DNA of 64,000 nt from Herbiconiux aconitum. GTDB taxonomy: Bacteria; Actinomycetota; Actinomycetes; Actinomycetales; Microbacteriaceae. Made by a program: the position numbers and the translations under genes. The stretch spans positions 248,001-312,000 of the forward strand of contig NZ_JANLCM010000001.1 of the NCBI RefSeq assembly GCF_024979235.1, in the 5' to 3' direction. The notes beneath the pieces are model-generated. The model searched no databases. It saw only the letters and a list, made by a program, of their open reading frames with translations, and was not told where the DNA came from. This document shows positions 1-8,234 of this stretch, one piece after another; the first letter of the stretch is position 1; every line of letters begins with the position of its first letter.

Positions 1-2
1 TC

Positions 3-911
3 ATTCAGAAGTACGGGGTCACGACCCTCTACACGGCGCCTACCGCGATCCGCACCTTCATGAAGCTCGGGCGCCAGATTCCGCAGGAGTTCGACCTCTC
101 GAGCCTGCGCGTGCTCGGTTCAGTCGGTGAGCCGATCAACCCCGAGGCCTGGATCTGGTATCGCGACGTCATCGGCGGTGGCGAGACGCCTGTGGTCGAC
201 ACCTGGTGGCAGACCGAGACGGGCGCCATCATGGTCTCCGCCCTGCCCGGGGTCACCACCCTGAAGCCGGGGTCGGCCCAGGTGCCGCTGCCCGGCATCT
301 CGATCGACATCGTGACGGATGACGGCACGCCCGTGGGCAAAGACGAGGGCGGCCTGCTCGTGGTCACCGAGCCCTGGCCGGCGATGCTCCGCGGCATCTG
401 GGGCGACCCGGAGCGCTTCAAGGAGACCTACTGGGAGAAGTTCGGCGACCGGTACTTCGCCGGCGACGGCGCCCGCTACGACAAAGACGGCGACATCTGG
501 TTGATGGGCCGCGTCGACGACGTGATGAACGTCTCCGGGCACCGCCTGTCGACGGCGGAGATCGAATCGAGCCTGGTGGCGCATCCGATGGTCGCCGAAG
601 CCGCCGTGGTCGGCGCGAGCGACGAGACCACCGGACAGGCCGTCGTCGCGTTCGTCATCACCCGCGCCAGCCAAGCGGATGCCGCGGGCAAAGACGATGC
701 GGCCGCCGTGCTGCGGGCGCACGTGACGCAGCAGATCGGCGCGATCGCCCGGCCTCGTCAGATCTTCATCGTCTCCGAGCTGCCGAAGACCCGCTCGGGC
801 AAGATCATGCGCCGCCTCCTGCGCGACGTCGCCGAGGGCCGCGAGATCGGTGACACGACCACGCTCGCCGACGCGAACGTCATGACCCTCATCAGCGAAA
901 CGCTGCGTTGA
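3..911 (+). CDS. acs: Acetyl-CoA synthetase, C-terminal part (5' end outside window)
   Basis: This is the C-terminal ~302 residues of an AMP-forming acetyl-CoA synthetase, which makes acetyl-CoA from acetate, ATP and CoA in the cytoplasm. The frame is open from base 3, so the gene begins before the window. Adenylate-forming motifs are visible in order: DTWWQTETG near the front, then [31 protein letters not shown] with the hinge region, and the C-terminal [11 protein letters not shown], whose lysine is the usual acetylation-regulated catalytic residue. The gene ends in TGA just before a large hairpin and faces the RidA gene. Confidence 0.95.
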   Translation: MQKYGVTTLYTAPTAIRTFMKLGRQIPQEFDLSSLRVLGSVGEPINPEAWIWYRDVIGGGETPVVDTWWQTETGAIMVSALPGVTTLKPGSAQVPLPGISIDIVTDDGTPVGKDEGGLLVVTEPWPAMLRGIWGDPERFKETYWEKFGDRYFAGDGARYDKDGDIWLMGRVDDVMNVSGHRLSTAEIESSLVAHPMVAEAAVVGASDETTGQAVVAFVITRASQADAAGKDDAAAVLRAHVTQQIGAIARPRQIFIVSELPKTRSGKIMRRLLRDVAEGREIGDTTTLADANVMTLISETLR

Positions 912-926
912 CCCCGCTGACCTCGT

Positions 927-986
927 CGCGATTCGCCAAAATCCGCCCTCATTCACGCTGAAGAGGGCGGATTGTGGCGAGTCGCG
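927..986. terminator. Large imperfect inverted repeat, probable bidirectional terminator
   Basis: Arms 927-950 and 963-986 are complementary at 22 of 24 positions around a 12-base loop. The hairpin lies between the convergent acs and RidA genes, which fits shared termination. There is no long T run on either side, so this rests on structure and position. Confidence 0.6.
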
Positions 987-995
987 GGGTGGAGG

Positions 996-1466
996 CTACG
1001 CGAACTCGACGATGAGCTCGACCTCGACCGGGGAGTCGAGCGGCAGCACCGCGACGCCGACGGCCGAGCGCGCGTGCACACCGCGGTCGCCGAACACCGC
1101 CCCGAGGAACTCGGATGCGCCGTTGATGACGCCCGGCTGCCCGGTGAACGACGGATCGGATGCGACGAAGCCCGTGACCTTCACGACTCGCGTCACGCGA
1201 TCGAGCGAACCGAGCACACTCTCCACCGCGGCCAGCGCGTTGAGCGCCGCGGTCTGAGCGAACTCCTTCGCCGCAGCGGGCGAGACGAGCGAGTCGCCCT
1301 CGCCCACCTTTCCGGTCTGCGAGAGCGCTCCGTCGACGAAGGGCAACTGCCCTGCGGTGAAGACCAGATTGCCCGAGATGACGGCCGGGACGTAGGCACC
1401 GGCCGGCACCGACACGGTCGGAAGGGTGATTCCCAGCTCGGCGAGGCGGTCGGTGATCTGCGACAT
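996..1466 (-). CDS. RidA/YjgF family protein (reactive enamine/imine deaminase)
   Basis: A 156-residue RidA (YER057c/YjgF/UK114) protein. The family hydrolyses reactive 2-aminoacrylate-type imines to ketoacids. Family signatures are FTAGQLPF in the first third, the VHARSAVGVAVLPL segment with the substrate-binding arginine, and the closing VEVELIVEF. The ATG at 1466 is preferred to longer in-frame starts because it begins the RidA fold and sits 5 bases after the stop of the upstream small gene, suggesting translational coupling. It is slightly longer than E. coli RidA (about 128 residues). Confidence 0.88.
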   Translation of the reverse strand: MSQITDRLAELGITLPTVSVPAGAYVPAVISGNLVFTAGQLPFVDGALSQTGKVGEGDSLVSPAAAKEFAQTAALNALAAVESVLGSLDRVTRVVKVTGFVASDPSFTGQPGVINGASEFLGAVFGDRGVHARSAVGVAVLPLDSPVEVELIVEFA

Positions 1467-1471
1467 CCGGG

Positions 1472-1636
1472 TCACTCCCCCGCCGCCGCGATCGGCCGTT
1501 TCAGGTAGGCCACGAGCCCGCCTTCCGGGCCGGTGACGATCTGAACGAGCTCCCACCCGTCCGACCCCCAGGTGTTCAAGATCGCCGCGGTGTTGTGGAT
1601 CATCAGCGGTGTCGTCACGTATTCCCAGGTAGGCAC
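1472..1636 (-). CDS. Small DUF4177-like protein
   Basis: A 54-residue protein from a GTG at 1636, beginning VPTWEYVTTPL and containing GWELVQIV. The WEY...GWELV pattern is typical of small DUF4177-like proteins of unknown function. It lies directly upstream of the RidA gene with a 5-base gap, so the two are probably co-transcribed. Much longer in-frame extensions run into the divergent penicillin-binding protein gene and are unlikely. Function unknown. Confidence 0.65.
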   Translation of the reverse strand: MPTWEYVTTPLMIHNTAAILNTWGSDGWELVQIVTGPEGGLVAYLKRPIAAAGE

Positions 1637-1685
1637 GGGGCCCCTTTCACGGCTAATTGCAGGTTTGTCGCTTACCCTTGATCTT

Positions 1686-4190
1686 ATGTCTGCCCCGAAA
1701 GCCACGGCTAGCGGTGTGGTCGGGGCCATTCTCGGCATAGTAGGTATGAGCGCAATTGCGGGCATCCTCGTCACTGCCATGGTCACGCCCGCGCTCGCTG
1801 TCACCGGCATTGCCGCGAACAACTCCATCGGTATGTTCGAGAACCTCCCGAGCTACATCAAGCCGGATGCGCTTGCCGAGAAGACGAACATCTACGCCAC
1901 CCAGAGCGACGGCACCCCGGTGCTGCTCGCCTCGGTGTTCGAGCAGAACCGCGAAGAAGTGGGCTGGGACCAGATCTCCCCCTTCGTGAAGGATGCGGTC
2001 ATCGCCACCGAAGACCCCCGTTTCTACAGCCACGGCGGCGTCGACATCGCGTCGACCCTGCGTGCTGCCGCGGGCAACGCCCTCGAGACCTCCGCCAGCG
2101 GCGCGTCGACCATCTCGATGCAGTACGTGCGCAACATCCTGGTGCAGAAGGCCGAGTCCATTCAGGATGAAGCCGAACGCGACGCCGCCTACAAAGAGGC
2201 CACGCGCACCTCGGTCGACCGCAAGCTGAAAGAGATGAAGCTCGCGATCGGCCTCGAGAAGGAGTTCTCGAAAGACGACATCCTGCTCGGCTACCTCAAC
2301 ATCGCTCCGTTCGGCGGCCGGGTCTACGGCATCCAGTCGGCCGCGCAGTACTACTTCGGCGTCAACGCCTCCGACCTCACCGTCGCCCAGGCCGCGAGCC
2401 TCATCGCCACGGTGAACGAGCCCAACGGCCTGCGCATCGACGAGCCGGAGAACATTCCCGACAACCAGGCCCGTCGCGACAAAGACGTGCTGCCCTCGAT
2501 GCTCAAAGAGCACAAGATCACCCAGGCCCAGTACGACGAGGCCATCGCGACTCCGGTGACGGCGAACATCGTTCAGCCCTCCACAGGCTGCCAGACAGCG
2601 AACCCGATTGGTGCCGGCTTCTTCTGCGACTACGTCACCCACGTCGTGAAGAACGACCCCGCCTTCGGCGCCGACGAAGACACGCGGTGGACGAACTTCA
2701 AAACGGGCGGCTACCAGATCTACACGACGCTCGACTTGGATCTGCAGAACGCGGCGAAGAGCGCCATGGACACCTACGTTCCCTATACCTACGACTTCGA
2801 CCTCGGCGGCTCGCTCGTCACGGTGGAGCCCGGCACCGGCCGCATCCTGTCGATGGTGCAGAACAAGGACTTCAGCGACGACCCCGAAGTCACCGCCACG
2901 AACCTGGGTGCAAGCGCGATCAACTACAGCACCGACTACGCCTACGGCGGGTCGACCGGTTTCCAGGTGGGCTCGACCTACAAGATCTTCACCCTCGCCG
3001 AGTGGTTGAAGACCGGCCATTCGCTCGGTGATGTGCTCAACGGAAACGCCGGCACACTGAACCTCTCCCAGTTCAAAGACAGCTGCACCGGCGGCAACGG
3101 CGGCACCTACTCGGTGAAGAACGACGGCGGGTCGAACCCCGGCAACGTCACCGTGATGCAGGCCACCCGCGACTCGGTGAACCTCGCGTTCCTGCGCATG
3201 GCGCAGAAGCTCGACCAGTGCGAGATCCGTAAGACCGCCGAAGCCTTCGGTGTGCACCGGGCCGACGGCGATCCCCTTGGCGAGAACCCCGCCGACGTGC
3301 TCGGCACGAACGAGATCGCCCCGCTCACCATGGCAGCGGCGTTCGCCGCCGTGGCGCACCAGGGCTTGTACTGCTCGCCGATCGCGATCAGCAAGATCCT
3401 CGACTCCACCGGCAACGAGCTGCCCGTTCCCCAGTCGACCTGCAGCCAGGCCGTCGACCCGAACATCGCAGCGGCCATGGCCGTCGCCTTGCAGGGCGTC
3501 GTCAACGGCGGCACCGGCTCCCAGTCGAACCCGAACGACGGCATCCCGCACCTCGGCAAGACCGGAACCACCGACTCCGAGAAGGACACGTGGTTCGTGG
3601 GTGCGAGCACCAAGCTCGCCACGGCCGTCTGGATCGGCAACGTCGTGGGCACCGTCTCGATCAGGAACACCTCGATCGCCGGCGAGAGCGGCGGAAACGT
3701 GCGTCACGACGTCTGGAAGCAGTACATGACGGATGCCGACGGCAAGTATGGCGGAGACGCGTTCCCCGTGGCCGATCGCACCCTGGTCAACGGCGTGCAG
3801 GTGCAGATTCCGAACGTCGCCGGCATGTCGGTCGACGCGGCAAAGGCGGCTCTGACCACGGCCGGCTTCGACTACCAGGACGGCGGCGTGATCGACTCGA
3901 CGCAGACGGCCGGAACCGTCGACAGCAGTTCGCCCGCGGGCACCGCCTCGAAGGGGTCGACGATCACCGTCTTCACCTCGAACGGCCAGCTGCGCACCGT
4001 GCCGAACGTGGTCGGGATGAGCCCTGACGACGCCAAGAAGGCCATCACGGGGGCCGGCATCGAGGCAGGTCAGATCGCCTTCGAGGGCCCGTCGGGGGGC
4101 AATGCCAAGGTGACGGCAACGAACCCGGGGGCGGGGAATCCGATCCGATTCGGATCCGACAAGCTCAGGGTCACCACGAAGGCCGGCTAG
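1686..4190 (+). CDS. Bifunctional class A penicillin-binding protein with two PASTA domains
   Basis: An 834-residue membrane-anchored peptidoglycan synthase. An N-terminal hydrophobic segment is followed by a GT51 glycosyltransferase domain, with ATEDPRFYSHGG near residue 106 and GASTISMQYVRN near 139. The transpeptidase domain has the SxxK motif STYK at about Ser430, SVN near 497 and KTGTT near 625. Two PASTA domains follow, each opening with (I/V)PNV.GMS, at about 700-765 and 768-832. ATG 1686 is chosen over an upstream ATG because the protein then starts just before the membrane segment and the divergent small gene keeps its promoter space. Confidence 0.95.
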   Translation: MSAPKATASGVVGAILGIVGMSAIAGILVTAMVTPALAVTGIAANNSIGMFENLPSYIKPDALAEKTNIYATQSDGTPVLLASVFEQNREEVGWDQISPFVKDAVIATEDPRFYSHGGVDIASTLRAAAGNALETSASGASTISMQYVRNILVQKAESIQDEAERDAAYKEATRTSVDRKLKEMKLAIGLEKEFSKDDILLGYLNIAPFGGRVYGIQSAAQYYFGVNASDLTVAQAASLIATVNEPNGLRIDEPENIPDNQARRDKDVLPSMLKEHKITQAQYDEAIATPVTANIVQPSTGCQTANPIGAGFFCDYVTHVVKNDPAFGADEDTRWTNFKTGGYQIYTTLDLDLQNAAKSAMDTYVPYTYDFDLGGSLVTVEPGTGRILSMVQNKDFSDDPEVTATNLGASAINYSTDYAYGGSTGFQVGSTYKIFTLAEWLKTGHSLGDVLNGNAGTLNLSQFKDSCTGGNGGTYSVKNDGGSNPGNVTVMQATRDSVNLAFLRMAQKLDQCEIRKTAEAFGVHRADGDPLGENPADVLGTNEIAPLTMAAAFAAVAHQGLYCSPIAISKILDSTGNELPVPQSTCSQAVDPNIAAAMAVALQGVVNGGTGSQSNPNDGIPHLGKTGTTDSEKDTWFVGASTKLATAVWIGNVVGTVSIRNTSIAGESGGNVRHDVWKQYMTDADGKYGGDAFPVADRTLVNGVQVQIPNVAGMSVDAAKAALTTAGFDYQDGGVIDSTQTAGTVDSSSPAGTASKGSTITVFTSNGQLRTVPNVVGMSPDDAKKAITGAGIEAGQIAFEGPSGGNAKVTATNPGAGNPIRFGSDKLRVTTKAG

Positions 4191-4191
4191 C

Positions 4192-5124
4192 GTGACGGCT
4201 GCCACCCGGGCCACCGCGACCTCCCTCGGAATCGTCGCGGTGGCCGGTGCCGCCGCGGTCGCTTACGGCACGTTCATCGAGCGCAAGCAGTACACCCTGC
4301 GCACGGTGACCGTGCCGGTGTTGCCGCCCGGCGCATCCGACATCCGCGTGCTCCACCTCTCCGATCTGCACATGGCGCCCTGGCAGACCGACAAGCAGGA
4401 GTGGATCCGCGACCTCGCGCGCCTCGATCCCCACCTCATCGTCGACACCGGAGACAACCTCGGGCACCGCGACGGTTTGGCGGGCGTGCAGGCGGCCCTC
4501 GACGTCTTCAACGGCGTGCCCGGCGTCTACGTGAACGGCTCGAACGACTACTACGGGCCGTCGTTCAAGAATCCGTTGCGCTACTTCATGGGCCCGTCGA
4601 AGCACAGCGGAACGGTCGAGCGCCTCGACACCAAACGACTCATGGCGTACTTCGATTCACTCGGCTGGAAGAACCTCAACAACCGCGCCGCCACCACCGA
4701 GGTGAACGGAACCATCATCGATTTCTTCGGGGTGGATGACCCGCACCGCCACTACGACAAGCTGGAGCGCATCCCAGGAGCCCTCGACGAGCTTCGCGAG
4801 GAAGACGACCGCGGCCCGCGGCTCATGATCGGTGTCGCCCACGCGCCCTACCAATACGTGCTGAACTCGTTCGTGACCCATGGCGCGGAGGTCATCTTCG
4901 CGGGCCACACGCACGGCGGTCAGGTGTGCGTGCCGGGCTACGGCGCGATCGTGACCAACTGCGACATCCCGCGCAAGCAGGTCAAGGGCCTGAGCCTCTG
5001 GCGGCACGGCTTCCACTCCGCCTACCTCAACGTGTCGGCGGGCCTCGGCACGTCGATCTACGCGCCGTTCCGCTTCGCGTGCCCTCCCGAAGCGACCCTG
5101 CTGACGCTCACCTCCCGGGCCTGA
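4192..5124 (+). CDS. YkuE-like metallophosphoesterase
   Basis: A 310-residue calcineurin-like phosphoesterase starting at GTG 4192, one base after the penicillin-binding protein stop, so almost certainly co-transcribed. An N-terminal membrane anchor (about 10-27) is followed by the metal-binding motifs HLSDLHMA (Asp58, His60), VDTGDNLGH, a GSND variant of the usual GNHD, VAHAP and AGHTHGGQV. The neighbouring cell-wall synthase suggests a role at the envelope. The GNHD to GSND change is visible in the sequence; its effect is unknown. Confidence 0.9.
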   Translation: MTAATRATATSLGIVAVAGAAAVAYGTFIERKQYTLRTVTVPVLPPGASDIRVLHLSDLHMAPWQTDKQEWIRDLARLDPHLIVDTGDNLGHRDGLAGVQAALDVFNGVPGVYVNGSNDYYGPSFKNPLRYFMGPSKHSGTVERLDTKRLMAYFDSLGWKNLNNRAATTEVNGTIIDFFGVDDPHRHYDKLERIPGALDELREEDDRGPRLMIGVAHAPYQYVLNSFVTHGAEVIFAGHTHGGQVCVPGYGAIVTNCDIPRKQVKGLSLWRHGFHSAYLNVSAGLGTSIYAPFRFACPPEATLLTLTSRA

Positions 5125-5204
5125 GCCGAGCGGTCTCGGCGCGCTCGAATATCGGCTATCCTTGTTAAGGCCTCAGCCGCGGAGACGCGCTGAAGCACAC
5201 ACCT

Positions 5205-5278
5205 CGGGGTGTGGCGCAGCTTGGTAGCGCGCCTCGTTCGGGACGAGGAGGTCGTGGGTTCGAATCCCGCTACCCCGA
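5205..5278 (+). tRNA. tRNA-Pro(CGG)
   Basis: Folds as a full cloverleaf: acceptor CGGGGTG/TACCCCG with one G-T pair, a D arm with TTGGTAG, anticodon stem CCTCG/CGAGG around loop TTCGGGA giving anticodon CGG, and a T arm GTGGG-TTCGAAT-CCCGC. Discriminator is A; CCA is not encoded. It is followed within 10 bases by a terminator. Confidence 0.96.
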
Positions 5279-5286
5279 CGAACACG

Positions 5287-5317
5287 AACCGGCCGGAGAC
5301 ATCGTCTCCGGCCGGTT
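5287..5317 (+). terminator. Intrinsic terminator of tRNA-Pro
   Basis: A perfect 14-base-pair stem (5287-5300 with 5304-5317) closes a 3-base loop and is followed by CTGCGTTT. It lies directly after the tRNA. Confidence 0.85.
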
Positions 5318-5344
5318 CTGCGTTTCACGTCTGTCGACTTTCGA

Positions 5345-5680
5345 TCAATCCGGGTCGTCGATGTCGAAGCGATCGAACTCGCTCTGCGACACCGCCGCCG
5401 CCCTCGGCATGTCGAGCGACCGGATGCGCCGCCGCAGCGCGTCGAGCAGTACGTCGTCGTGCGGGTCGGCGTAGGGCGAATCGACCGGACGACTGATGAA
5501 CTGGCTGGCGGGGCCGATCACGAGCTGCACCGACGTAGCACGCCCGTCGTCGTCGACGACCGGGATCTCCACGGTCTCCGCGCGTTCGTTCTGGCCGAGT
5601 GCCGCCGCCAGCCGCAGCAGCGCATCGGCGATGTCGTCCGCCGTCGAGAAGGTCAGGCCTGCGTAGGAGACACTCTTCAT
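5345..5680 (-). CDS. Hypothetical protein (111 aa)
   Basis: A 111-residue soluble acidic protein starting MKSVSYAGLTF and rich in Asp near the end. No membrane segment or signal peptide is visible. It faces the tRNA terminator and is followed upstream by a separate lipoprotein gene on the same strand. Amphipathic segments and a V.L..GPASQFISRPV stretch are visible, but I do not recognise the family. Confidence 0.7.
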   Translation of the reverse strand: MKSVSYAGLTFSTADDIADALLRLAAALGQNERAETVEIPVVDDDGRATSVQLVIGPASQFISRPVDSPYADPHDDVLLDALRRRIRSLDMPRAAAVSQSEFDRFDIDDPD

Positions 5681-5746
5681 CTCTCCACCATGCTCCTGGT
5701 CATCCGCAGCAGCAACCCCGGCCGGCAGGCCGGAGCGAAGCGATGA

Positions 5747-6178
5747 CTACATGGCCGCTGCCGTCACGGTCACGGTGAACGAGACGGTGGAATCGGTCTC
5801 GGAGTTCGACAGCACGACATCCGAGGTGCCCTCGGCCAGCGGCGTGAGGCCGGGGTTGAACTGCGCGCTTCCGTCGTCTTTGCCGGGCACGAATTCGATC
5901 ACCGACTCGTCGGAGATCTTTGCCGTCCAGGCGCTCACGCTCTCGTTGTCGCCCGTGACCAAGTCGACCACGTTGTCGAGGGGCACCTCGACCGTGGTGC
6001 CCTCGGCATCGGCGATTTCGACGATCACCGGGGGCAGCATCGAACTCGACTCGGAGGTGCTGGAGGGAGTCGCGGCGGGTTCGTTGCCGTTCGTGGAGGA
6101 ACAGGCCGAGAGCCCGACGGCAGCGGCGCCCACGATGGCGAACGCGGCGAGAACTCGAGTCGTCTGGTGATGCATCAT
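5747..6178 (-). CDS. Small secreted lipoprotein
   Basis: A ~143-residue exported lipoprotein. After a basic start (MMHHQTTR) comes a hydrophobic stretch ending in the lipobox LSAC, then a Ser/Thr/Pro-rich linker, then one beta-rich domain that probably folds as an immunoglobulin-like sandwich (repeated VEVPL, VIEF, FTVTV strands). The two adjacent ATGs at 6178 and 6175 follow a GGGGG ribosome site; an extra upstream in-frame stretch has no ribosome site. Function unknown; possible envelope or inhibitor-like role. Confidence 0.8.
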   Translation of the reverse strand: MMHHQTTRVLAAFAIVGAAAVGLSACSSTNGNEPAATPSSTSESSSMLPPVIVEIADAEGTTVEVPLDNVVDLVTGDNESVSAWTAKISDESVIEFVPGKDDGSAQFNPGLTPLAEGTSDVVLSNSETDSTVSFTVTVTAAAM

Positions 6179-6242
6179 TGCCCCCTGCGGTGGTGTTCGA
6201 ATCCGACGGCTAAAACGTAGCATCGCCACCGCCCGGATCGGC

Positions 6243-6854
6243 TCAGATGCGCCCGAGCACGCCGTGGGACTCCTCGAGATAGCAGGCTCCGCAGAGCGAC
6301 TCGTAGGTCACGTCTTCGCCGTCGATCGCGACCTGCGCGCCGTCGAAGACGTAGCGATCACCGATCTTGCGGGCGTTGAAGATCGCCTTACGTCCGCAGC
6401 GGCAGATGGTCTTCAGCTCTTCGAGGCTGTGAGCGACTTCGAGCAGACGGATGCTGCCCGGGAAGCCTGCCGTCTGGAAATCGCTCCGGATGCCGTAGGC
6501 CAGCACCGGCACACCGTCCATGATCGCGATGCGCAGCGCATCGTCGACCTGCAGCGGGGTGAGGAACTGCGCCTCGTCGATCAGCAGGCAGCTCACGTCG
6601 ACGCCGGTCTCGGCCACGATCTCGTCGCGCCGAGCAGCGAACTCGACGCGCACATCGGTGTCGGGCGCGATGAGGAAGTCGGCGTCGCGCGTGACACCCA
6701 GGCGCGAGATGATCTGCATGTCGCCCTTGGTGTCGATCGAGGGCTTCGCGATCAGCACCTGCTGGCCCCGCTCCTCGTAGTTGTAGGCAGCTTGCAGCAT
6801 CGCCGTGCTCTTGCCGCTGTTCATCGCCCCGAACCGGAAATACAGTTTTGCCAC
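6243..6854 (-). CDS. tdk: Thymidine kinase
   Basis: A 203-residue type II thymidine kinase, which phosphorylates thymidine in the salvage pathway. The P-loop is GAMNSGKST near residue 9, the catalytic acidic motif is LLIDEAQFL near 96, and two zinc-binding cysteine pairs appear as CRCG and CGAC near the end. The GIRSDFQT lasso segment is also present. Length and all motifs match the family. Confidence 0.95.
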   Translation of the reverse strand: MAKLYFRFGAMNSGKSTAMLQAAYNYEERGQQVLIAKPSIDTKGDMQIISRLGVTRDADFLIAPDTDVRVEFAARRDEIVAETGVDVSCLLIDEAQFLTPLQVDDALRIAIMDGVPVLAYGIRSDFQTAGFPGSIRLLEVAHSLEELKTICRCGRKAIFNARKIGDRYVFDGAQVAIDGEDVTYESLCGACYLEESHGVLGRI

Positions 6855-6993
6855 CCGAATACCCTATGCCCCTTCTCCGTGACCTGGCCGAGGGTGACCT
6901 GGAGGGTGAATTGGCCCCGTTTCGCCTCCGCGCCACGCGTTCACAACGCACCATTGATTCATCAGTTCACCCGAATTGCAGATCGATCGCAGA

Positions 6994-7054
6994 TTCCCCA
7001 TCCTCGCGATCGGTCGACTGACCGGCCGCTAGGTTCCCCATCCCGCGGCCGGTC
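6994..7054. repeat. Short direct repeats plus a perfect inverted repeat
   Basis: Two near-copies of TTCCCCATCC(T)CGCG..CGGTC occur at 6994-7015 and 7034-7054. A perfect 10-base inverted repeat GACCGGCCGC/GCGGCCGGTC occupies 7020-7029 and 7045-7054 with a 15-base loop. It lies in the gene-free stretch 6855-7098, downstream of the minus-strand radical SAM gene, where it could terminate transcription. There is no T run. Confidence 0.4.
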
Positions 7055-7098
7055 ACCCCTTCTTCTCTGCCGATTTCCCTGCCGACACCGCTCCGCAG

Positions 7099-8157
7099 TC
7101 AGAACAGCATCGGCTGGCTGTCGCCCACCGGCCCGAAGCTCGGCCCTGGCGGCCGATCGAGCCGCCCGGGCGGCGCAACTCCCCCGGTGACGCCCGAGGG
7201 CCGGCCGCGATCGAGTCCGTGTTTGCGCACCAGCGGCCGCATCCGGGCCGACAGCCACTCGCGATACTCCTTCGGCGCATACGTTCCTTTGGCGTAGATG
7301 CGGGCGTAGGCCGACACGAGCTCCGGATGCTCACGGCTGAGCCACGCCATGAACCACTCCTTCACCCCGGGCTTCAGATGCAGCGCCGAGTAGACGATGC
7401 TCGACGCCCCGGACTCGGCCACCTGGCCGAGCGCCCGGTCGAGGTGCTCCACCGAATCGGTGAGCAGCGGCAGGATCGGCATCAGGAAGACCTGGCACTC
7501 GAGGCCCTTCTCCCGCACCGCGGTGACGGTAGCCAGCCGCGCCTTGGTGCTCGGGGTGCCCGGTTCGATCGACTGCTGCAACGCGTCGTCGTAGACCGCG
7601 ATCGACATCGCGATGCTCACCGGCACCACCTCGGCGGCCGAGGCGATGAGCGGGAGGTCGCGCCGCAGCAGCGAACCCTTGGTGAGGATGGAGAACGGCG
7701 TGCCCGACCCCGCGAGCGCCTCGATGATGGAGGGCATCAAGGCGTACCGCCCCTCGGCGCGCTGGTAGGGATCGGTGTTGGTGCCGAGCGCGACCGACGG
7801 ATGCTCCCACGATTTGCGCGCCACCTCCCGGGCGAGCACCTCGCCCACGTTCACCTTCACGATGATCTGCTGGTCGAAGTCGTTGCCGGCGTCGAGCTCG
7901 AGGTAGCTGTGGGTGGGGCGGGCGAAGCAGTAGACGCAGGCGTGCGAGCAGCCGCGATAGGGATTGATGGTCCAGGCGAAGGGCATGACCTTGCTCGCTC
8001 CGGAGACGTGGTTGAGCGCGCTTTTGGCGAGCACTTCGTGGAAAGTGATGCCGGCGAACTCCGGCGTCTGCACCGAACGCACCAGATTGTTGAGCCGCGC
8101 CAGCCCGGGGAGGGTCGACGGCGCTTCGGTGTCGAGGGTTTGTCCGTTCCAGCGCAT
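7099..8157 (-). CDS. Radical SAM protein, Rv2578c family
   Basis: A 352-residue radical SAM protein. The iron-sulfur motif CSHACVYC gives Cys70, Cys74 and Cys77 in the canonical CX3CX2C spacing, inside the INPYRGC..ACVYCFAR context shared by the SplB-related Rv2578c family. GTNTDPYQ and SILTKGSLLRRDL further mark this subfamily. The tail after residue ~325 is Pro/Gly-rich. The substrate is unknown; SplB relatives repair spore photoproducts, and a DNA-damage link is supported here by a LexA-like site 9 bases upstream of the start codon. Confidence 0.88.
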   Translation of the reverse strand: MRWNGQTLDTEAPSTLPGLARLNNLVRSVQTPEFAGITFHEVLAKSALNHVSGASKVMPFAWTINPYRGCSHACVYCFARPTHSYLELDAGNDFDQQIIVKVNVGEVLAREVARKSWEHPSVALGTNTDPYQRAEGRYALMPSIIEALAGSGTPFSILTKGSLLRRDLPLIASAAEVVPVSIAMSIAVYDDALQQSIEPGTPSTKARLATVTAVREKGLECQVFLMPILPLLTDSVEHLDRALGQVAESGASSIVYSALHLKPGVKEWFMAWLSREHPELVSAYARIYAKGTYAPKEYREWLSARMRPLVRKHGLDRGRPSGVTGGVAPPGRLDRPPGPSFGPVGDSQPMLF

Positions 8158-8165
8158 GAGAAGAT

Positions 8166-8181
8166 TCGAACATAGATTCGA
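8166..8181. promoter_or_regulatory. LexA (SOS) box-like operator
   Basis: TCGAACATAGATTCGA matches the mycobacterial/actinobacterial LexA box TCGAAC-N4-GTTCGA at 11 of 12 conserved positions. It lies 9 bases upstream of the radical SAM start and within about 75 bases of the divergent methyltransferase. The site also forms a near-perfect 12-base tandem repeat (8162-8173, 8174-8185). Confidence 0.65.
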
Positions 8182-8234
8182 ATATTGGTCAAGTCGAGTT
8201 AGAGCGACAATGTAGTCACACGTCTAGAGAGGCG

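Noticed and set aside
120..956. Long minus-strand frame opposite acs
   Set aside because: It is the complement of the coding acs gene, with typical Arg/Asp/Gly-rich shadow composition and no ribosome site.
1572..1685. Upstream extension of the penicillin-binding protein by 38 residues
   Set aside because: It would run over the start of the divergent small gene and adds a second hydrophobic stretch not expected in the family; ATG 1686 gives the normal layout.
1653..4214. 853-codon minus-strand frame opposite the penicillin-binding protein
   Set aside because: Shadow of a high-GC gene; no conserved domain pattern, and the plus strand clearly codes.
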